This document shows, piece after piece, positions 59,684 to 64,000 of a DNA stretch of 64,000 nt (its first letter is position 1; every line of letters begins with the position of its first letter). Made by a program: the position numbers and the translations under genes. Below the pieces are notes generated by a model. It ran no database searches, was not told the DNA's origin, and saw only the letters and a list, made by a program, of their open reading frames with translations. Origin of the DNA: Ornatilinea sp. (lineage in GTDB: Bacteria > Chloroflexota > Anaerolineae > Anaerolineales > Anaerolineaceae); the NCBI GenBank assembly GCA_018433975.1, contig JAHDQE010000017.1, positions 1 to 64,000 on the forward strand, read 5' to 3'.

Positions 59684-60757
59684 ATGCAATTTCCCGATAC
59701 AAAGTCACACATCATTTTTCTGGCGATACTGGCTGGTATTCTATTTACTTTACTTTCAGGTTTCCTGGCGATTCGAATTGCCTGGAAAACCGGAATGATC
59801 GATATTCCGGGTTCGTCAGCTCATAAAAAACATCATAAACCTACACCCCTGGCCGGAGGAATTGCATTGGTAATATCATTGGTTCCTCTGGTTTTTTTGT
59901 TCAAAACAGTTTGGGACAGACAAATTCTCATCATGCTTCTGGCGGCTGCGATTATTTTTGTTTTTGGTGTTTGGGACGACCTGAAAGGTTTGAATGCTCC
60001 TAAAAAACTAATTGGACAATTGTTAGCCTGTGTAGTTCTACTCATTGCAGGCATGGGGGTAAAAATTTTTAAACCCGGCTTATTTGGCCTGGATTATACA
60101 ATCCTGGTCTGGTTCAATCGTGCAATTACTATATTTTGGATCATCGGAGTGACAAATGCATTCAATTTGGTAGATAGCATGGATGGGCTTGTTGTAGGAT
60201 TAAGTGGGTGGGCGTTTGCATTTTTCATTCTGGCATCAGTTGAAGCTGGACAAATTAATCTTGCAATTCAATCTGCTTTAATGGCAGGAATTTGTATGGC
60301 GTTATATTTGTATAACAGCCAGGATGCGCAGTTGTTTTTAGGGGATTCTGGTGCACAAACTCTGGGTTTTATTCTGGCTGTTATGGCGATTATCTATACA
60401 CCAAGCAACAGACCCCAATTGTCTTCATGGTTTGTGCCGATCTTACTGGTAGGAGTTCCAATCTTTGATACCAGCCTTGTATTCTTTTCCCGACTCAGGA
60501 GAAAAATACCCTTTTATAAGGCCAACCAGGATCATACTTATCATCGCCTGGTAGCTTTTGGATTCAGCCCAAATCATGCGGTTCTTATCATGCATGAGAC
60601 GGCACTGATTCTTAATTGTCTTGCATTTGTTGCTTTATCTCTTGAACCTGTATACAGCAATATGATATTTGCGCTTTGTATATGCTGTGGAATTGGCCTT
60701 CTGATATATTTAGAAAACAGGTTTGAGGTCCTCCAGAGGGAAAATCAATCCCCGTAA
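59684..60757 (+). CDS. Undecaprenyl-phosphate sugar-1-phosphate transferase, WecA/TagO-like
   Basis: This integral membrane enzyme starts glycan synthesis by linking a GlcNAc- or similar sugar-1-phosphate to undecaprenyl phosphate. Signature motifs over 357 residues are HKKHHKPTPLAGGIALV (first loop), VWDDLKGLNAPKKLIGQ with the Asp-Asp, NAFNLVDSMDGLVVGLSG with the catalytic Asp, LFLGDSGAQTLGF, and DHTYHRLVAFGFS as the His-rich loop. About ten to eleven helices lie between them. It follows a 170-base gap and precedes the GT39-like gene by 19 bases. It could also supply the wall teichoic-like or peptidoglycan-linked polymer; the choice of sugar is open. Confidence 0.93.
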   Translation: MQFPDTKSHIIFLAILAGILFTLLSGFLAIRIAWKTGMIDIPGSSAHKKHHKPTPLAGGIALVISLVPLVFLFKTVWDRQILIMLLAAAIIFVFGVWDDLKGLNAPKKLIGQLLACVVLLIAGMGVKIFKPGLFGLDYTILVWFNRAITIFWIIGVTNAFNLVDSMDGLVVGLSGWAFAFFILASVEAGQINLAIQSALMAGICMALYLYNSQDAQLFLGDSGAQTLGFILAVMAIIYTPSNRPQLSSWFVPILLVGVPIFDTSLVFFSRLRRKIPFYKANQDHTYHRLVAFGFSPNHAVLIMHETALILNCLAFVALSLEPVYSNMIFALCICCGIGLLIYLENRFEVLQRENQSP

Positions 60758-60776
60758 TACCCCAGGAAATCTCCGG

Positions 60777-63434
60777 ATGTCCCTTTCAAAGAAAACACAA
60801 CTGAAGCTTCTACAAGTATTCCTCACACTAACAGTTTTTGAGGGTGTCCTTGTTTTAATTAACATCGCATCCATCGAACCAGACCCCAAAAATGCCTGGT
60901 TGTTTGGGTATTCGAAGTTGCGCATGCTGCAAATGGTTATCGTTCTGGCGGGTATTTTATTATTGGGTGTTTTTCTGTGGGCCACAATTTCTAAACCAGT
61001 TTTTCTCAAACCATACTATGACAGAATAATTGTTGATAACAAGTTTGTAAACCGGTCTTTATGGGTGACCGGGGTAATTTTCTTTGCTGGGATTATTTTT
61101 TCATTTATCCCAGCTTACCGGTTTGAAGATTGGGCGGCACATTTTCAACGTTTACATCCAATAATAGTCTGGGTAATGCTTATCAGTGGGCAGTATCTGC
61201 TCTGGTTGCTGGCAATAACCAAGTTGCAAAATGATAAAAGTTGGAAAGAGAGGATACAAGAAAATCGGAGTCTATTGTTTGCAACAGGAGTCAGCCTGGT
61301 TTGTACTGTAATCATCTGGGTCGGAATCTACCTGACCAAAGTAGGCTTAAAAGGGGATTCACAAACCTGGAATCAGGCAGGTACACCTATTTTGGGACTG
61401 CAATTGTTGATTGCCTGGATGATCGCATTTCTCTTCTTTTTTGTAATAAGAAGTAAAAAGGATGCGCATAGAGTAGATGTATTGGTATCTTTGCTGATCT
61501 TTTTACTTGCGATAATCATTTGGAAAAACACTCCATTTCCGGGTGATTATTTTACGTACGCACCCCATCAACCAAATTACGAGTATTACCCCAATTCGGA
61601 TGCGCGGAACTTTGATCTAAGCGCTCAATTTGCTTTGATTGGCCAGAAATACTCCAATGGAAAACTCACCAGCCGTCCTCTGCTGACCTTTTTTCTAACA
61701 GCTATCTATGCAATATTCGGTAACGATTTAGACAATGTAATTTGGGCCCAGATGATTTTGGTTGCACTCATACCGATAGTGCTCTACCATTTTGGAAAAT
61801 TATATACCGCTCGTCCCGCGGGTCTGTTGGCGGCAATTTTGTATATTTTTGTTCAATCAAATGCTATTCTTTCTTCAAGACAGGTACAGCGCACAAATGT
61901 TCGACTGATTATGACAGAATTGCCAGCTGCCTTGCTAATCATCTTTATCACCTGGTTGATATTCTGGTGGTGGCAACAGCCGGAGAAGCGTTGGGGGGCT
62001 ATTGTCGGAGCGGGTGGTCTATTAGGATTATCGACTTTGGTGCGACAGAACACCTGGGCACTTCTTCCTGCTATCCTCTTTTTCATAACTGTTATTCTGT
62101 GGAAAAAATGGTCATACTTATGGAAATACGTGGTCTGGTTTATTCTTGGATTGTTTATGGCCGTTTCTCCATGGATGGCGCGATATGCACAGTTTTCCGG
62201 TAACCCGATTTATATTCTTGATGGATTTAAATACGTTGTGTGGAATCATCGATTATCAGAACTGGTTGAAACACCTCCAACATTAACATCATCCGCTGAC
62301 CAAGATCCTTCGATGGATCCAGATAATACGTTAATAACACCCACAATTTCTGAAACTGCAGTATCAGGTCTGGACTCAACTGAAATAATAGAAAATGAGC
62401 AACCTGCTGCTGGTGGAACTACTCAGTACTTTGGAGGGGCCTGGAGATTAATAAGCACTGTTGGTAACCATTTCGTGCACAATTATGTGGCAAGTGCTGT
62501 GGTATTCCCACCGGATTTTCAATTTCATGATTTGAAACACACCATATCTGCTCCGGATTCATATTGGCAAATGGGTTGGGCCGGGCAAATAGATTTTAAA
62601 AAGGCAATTTTACTTGTCATTAATCTTGTGATAGTTTCTTTTGGATTGGGAGCAGCCTGGAAAGCTCACAAACTGGTTGGTTTGTTCCCTTTATGGATTT
62701 TCTTCAGTTACAATGCTGGGTCTGCAATCGCACGCACATCTGGAGGAAGATATCTTGTTCCAATTGAATGGGTTTTGCCGCTTTATTTTGCCTTAGGGGT
62801 TTGGACCATTACTTCTTCAGGATTAAAGCTGTTCGGGGGCCGTCAAGCCGTTGTCCAAAAGTTGAATAATGCACCAAATGAACCACTTTTCAGGCGTCAT
62901 TGGCTTTATCCGGTCATGGTTGCTGCCGGAATACTTGTTTTTGCTGCTATCCTCACCACGGCAGACAGTTTTTTCCCTGAAAAATACCCGGATCTGAATT
63001 CCCAAGCTCTTCTGGAGCAAGCACTTGAAACACCCCAAATCCGAAATCTGGATGGTGTTGAAAGTTTTCTGGAATCTGAACAAGCGATAATTATGGAAGG
63101 AACATCACTATATCCTATTTTTCTGTACTATGGAGAAAAAGAAGACGCTTTGCCTTCAAGCATTCAGCAGGGGATTTATCCCCTATTCACTTCCACGATG
63201 ATTGGGTCATATGGGAAGAGAACCATTGTTTTGCCCATCGATTCCGCCCCAAAAATCTCAAATGGAAGCGAGATCATTGTCCTGGGCTGTCTCAAGAAAA
63301 ATTATGTTGATACGTATGCAATAATTGAGAAACAAGAGAATGATCAGGCAGCTGTTTATATTCGCCAACCAGAGACTGAAATGAAATGTCCCTTACCAGA
63401 ACCTGTATGTGATGAGAACCATCAATGCAAATAA
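60777..63434 (+). CDS. GT39/ArnT-like membrane glycosyltransferase
   Basis: A large GT-C fold protein of 885 residues with roughly a dozen helices. It probably uses a polyprenyl-phosphate sugar on the outer face. The first extracytoplasmic loop after several helices has YYPNSDARNFDLSAQFALIG with the acidic residues that GT-C enzymes need, followed by LTSRPLLTFFLTAIYAIFG and RPAGLLAAILYIFVQSNA. A long low-complexity Thr/Asp/Glu loop (about residues 515-560) and a soluble C-terminal domain with three late cysteines (CPLPEPVCDENHQC) follow. A TTG at 60723 is in frame; ATG 60777 is preferred because AGGA lies ten bases upstream and the overlap with the WecA-like gene is avoided. Substrate unknown. 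Confidence 0.8.
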   Translation: MSLSKKTQLKLLQVFLTLTVFEGVLVLINIASIEPDPKNAWLFGYSKLRMLQMVIVLAGILLLGVFLWATISKPVFLKPYYDRIIVDNKFVNRSLWVTGVIFFAGIIFSFIPAYRFEDWAAHFQRLHPIIVWVMLISGQYLLWLLAITKLQNDKSWKERIQENRSLLFATGVSLVCTVIIWVGIYLTKVGLKGDSQTWNQAGTPILGLQLLIAWMIAFLFFFVIRSKKDAHRVDVLVSLLIFLLAIIIWKNTPFPGDYFTYAPHQPNYEYYPNSDARNFDLSAQFALIGQKYSNGKLTSRPLLTFFLTAIYAIFGNDLDNVIWAQMILVALIPIVLYHFGKLYTARPAGLLAAILYIFVQSNAILSSRQVQRTNVRLIMTELPAALLIIFITWLIFWWWQQPEKRWGAIVGAGGLLGLSTLVRQNTWALLPAILFFITVILWKKWSYLWKYVVWFILGLFMAVSPWMARYAQFSGNPIYILDGFKYVVWNHRLSELVETPPTLTSSADQDPSMDPDNTLITPTISETAVSGLDSTEIIENEQPAAGGTTQYFGGAWRLISTVGNHFVHNYVASAVVFPPDFQFHDLKHTISAPDSYWQMGWAGQIDFKKAILLVINLVIVSFGLGAAWKAHKLVGLFPLWIFFSYNAGSAIARTSGGRYLVPIEWVLPLYFALGVWTITSSGLKLFGGRQAVVQKLNNAPNEPLFRRHWLYPVMVAAGILVFAAILTTADSFFPEKYPDLNSQALLEQALETPQIRNLDGVESFLESEQAIIMEGTSLYPIFLYYGEKEDALPSSIQQGIYPLFTSTMIGSYGKRTIVLPIDSAPKISNGSEIIVLGCLKKNYVDTYAIIEKQENDQAAVYIRQPETEMKCPLPEPVCDENHQCK

Positions 63435-63618
63435 TCAAGCAGGGATATAAGGGTTGGGAGCATATTACCACAACACTTTCTGCCCTTACGCTTTAAAATG
63501 ATCTCAATTCTTAATGATTTAATTAAATAATACAACCATCCTCCTTTTTGTTAAGGTTATTGTTTTATGGGCAAGAAGAATGTAACTTAAATCGGAATTA
63601 AACCAGTATGGATTAACA

Positions 63619-63670
63619 GAAACAGGGTCTCCTCTACCTTTGATTGTCTGGAGGAAGCCCTGTTTTAGTT
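63619..63670 (+). terminator. Intrinsic terminator downstream of the glycan genes
   Basis: AAACAGGG (63620-63627) pairs with CCCTGTTT (63658-63665), with an inner CCTC/GAGG stem (63631-63634, 63651-63654), and is followed by TAGTTTT. It is 185 bases after the GT39-like stop. Confidence 0.7.
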
Positions 63671-63962
63671 TTAATATAAACTTAGTTTCAAATTGTCCGG
63701 GAAACTTCGGCTGCTTCAGCGATTGCGTCAATAGCACGCCAGGGGCGGACATTAATTGTCTTTTTAATACAGGATAATGTTTGTGAATTGTATCGTATTT
63801 AGCGTAGTGGTTTTCTGTTTGAAGCCTCAATCAATTTTCCATATCATTTTATGTAAAGCATTGGGAAAATGAGGAAAACCGGAGACTCTACGATATGATT
63901 TGACGCAGCCTGATATAAACGATACTGCACAATTGCGGAATCATTTCTCCTTTTCAATCATG

Positions 63963-63983
63963 TATAATCGAATCAGGACAGGA
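63963..63983 (+). promoter_or_regulatory. -10 element and ribosome-binding site for a gene that leaves the window
   Basis: TATAAT at 63963-63968 has no convincing -35. AGGACAGGA at 63975-63983 precedes tandem ATG codons at 63988 and 63991. The leader would be very short. Confidence 0.4.
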
Positions 63984-63987
63984 TTTA

Positions 63988-64000
63988 ATGATGAAAGATT
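63988..64000 (+). CDS. Start of an unidentified gene (cut by the window edge)
   Basis: Only four codons are visible (ATG ATG AAA GAT). The start is supported by the ribosome-binding site AGGACAGGA and a TATAAT upstream. No function can be given. Confidence 0.4.

Larger units (their letters stand above)
63435..63987. other. Intergenic region after the glycan island
   Basis: Apart from the terminator at 63619-63666 and the -10 element near 63963 no feature is supported. A 103-codon minus-strand frame (63519-63830) overlaps the terminator, lacks a ribosome-binding site and has no recognisable domain. Confidence 0.4.

Noticed and set aside
63519..63830. 103-codon minus-strand frame
   Set aside because: Overlaps the terminator after the glycan genes and has no ribosome-binding site or domain.

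Overview
The window looks like a chromosomal segment of an anaerobic, non-phototrophic Chloroflexota bacterium, most likely of the Anaerolineae type. I infer this from the gene families together (GldA/GldFG/DUF4340 exporter, DUF4956-CotH-VTC cluster, PfaD-type lipid synthase, fungal-like ketol-acid reductoisomerase), not from a phylogenetic marker. No rRNA, tRNA, CRISPR array or intact mobile element was seen.

Layout. (1) 1-7620, minus strand: a branched-chain amino acid operon in the order ilvD-ilvB-ilvN-ilvC-leuA-orf70-leuC. A consensus promoter, a 32-residue leader peptide that is more than half Ile/Leu/Val, and an intrinsic terminator precede it: a classic attenuator. orf70 is a 70-residue unknown with a duplicated 15-residue motif. 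(2) 7866-15520: an ABC exporter cassette (ATPase, GldF-GldG-like fusion, DUF4340 protein), then an AcoX/NAD-kinase-like protein, a YjbQ protein and a methyltransferase-like protein. (3) 15558-18106: nagA and an MFS transporter. (4) 18375-23487: a tight four-gene operon of DUF4956 membrane protein, CotH kinase-like/beta-helix protein, VTC polyphosphate-polymerase-like protein and a lipoprotein phosphoesterase. (5) 23911-39012: a lipid/polyketide locus made of three acyl-CoA carboxylase parts, a 2964-residue megasynthase, an Sfp-type phosphopantetheinyl transferase and a convergent PfaD-type enoyl reductase. (6) 39382-42910: ECF sigma factor, zinc-finger anti-sigma factor and an ABC-2 transporter. 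(7) 43110-44789: a DEAD-box helicase with a structured leader. (8) 44971-63434: a surface-glycan island, largely AT-rich, holding glycosyltransferases, a sulfotransferase, a Wzm/Wzt exporter, an FrhB-pyruvyltransferase fusion, a WecA/TagO-type initiator and a GT39-like enzyme. Decayed ISAs1 transposase and trpS fragments lie within it.

How the parts work together. The acyl-CoA carboxylase would supply malonyl-CoA. The megasynthase (KS-ACPx4-AT-KS-ACP-KR-DH) would elongate and process the chain, PfaD would reduce enoyl intermediates, and the PPTase would activate the carrier domains. All five carrier domains, however, have Thr where the phosphopantetheine Ser is expected. This is the strongest candidate here for an under-described system. 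The CotH-VTC-DUF4956-phosphoesterase operon and the ilv attenuator come next. In the glycan island, WecA/TagO would start a lipid-linked glycan, the GT2/GT4 enzymes extend it, the sulfotransferase and pyruvyltransferase decorate it, and Wzm/Wzt export it.
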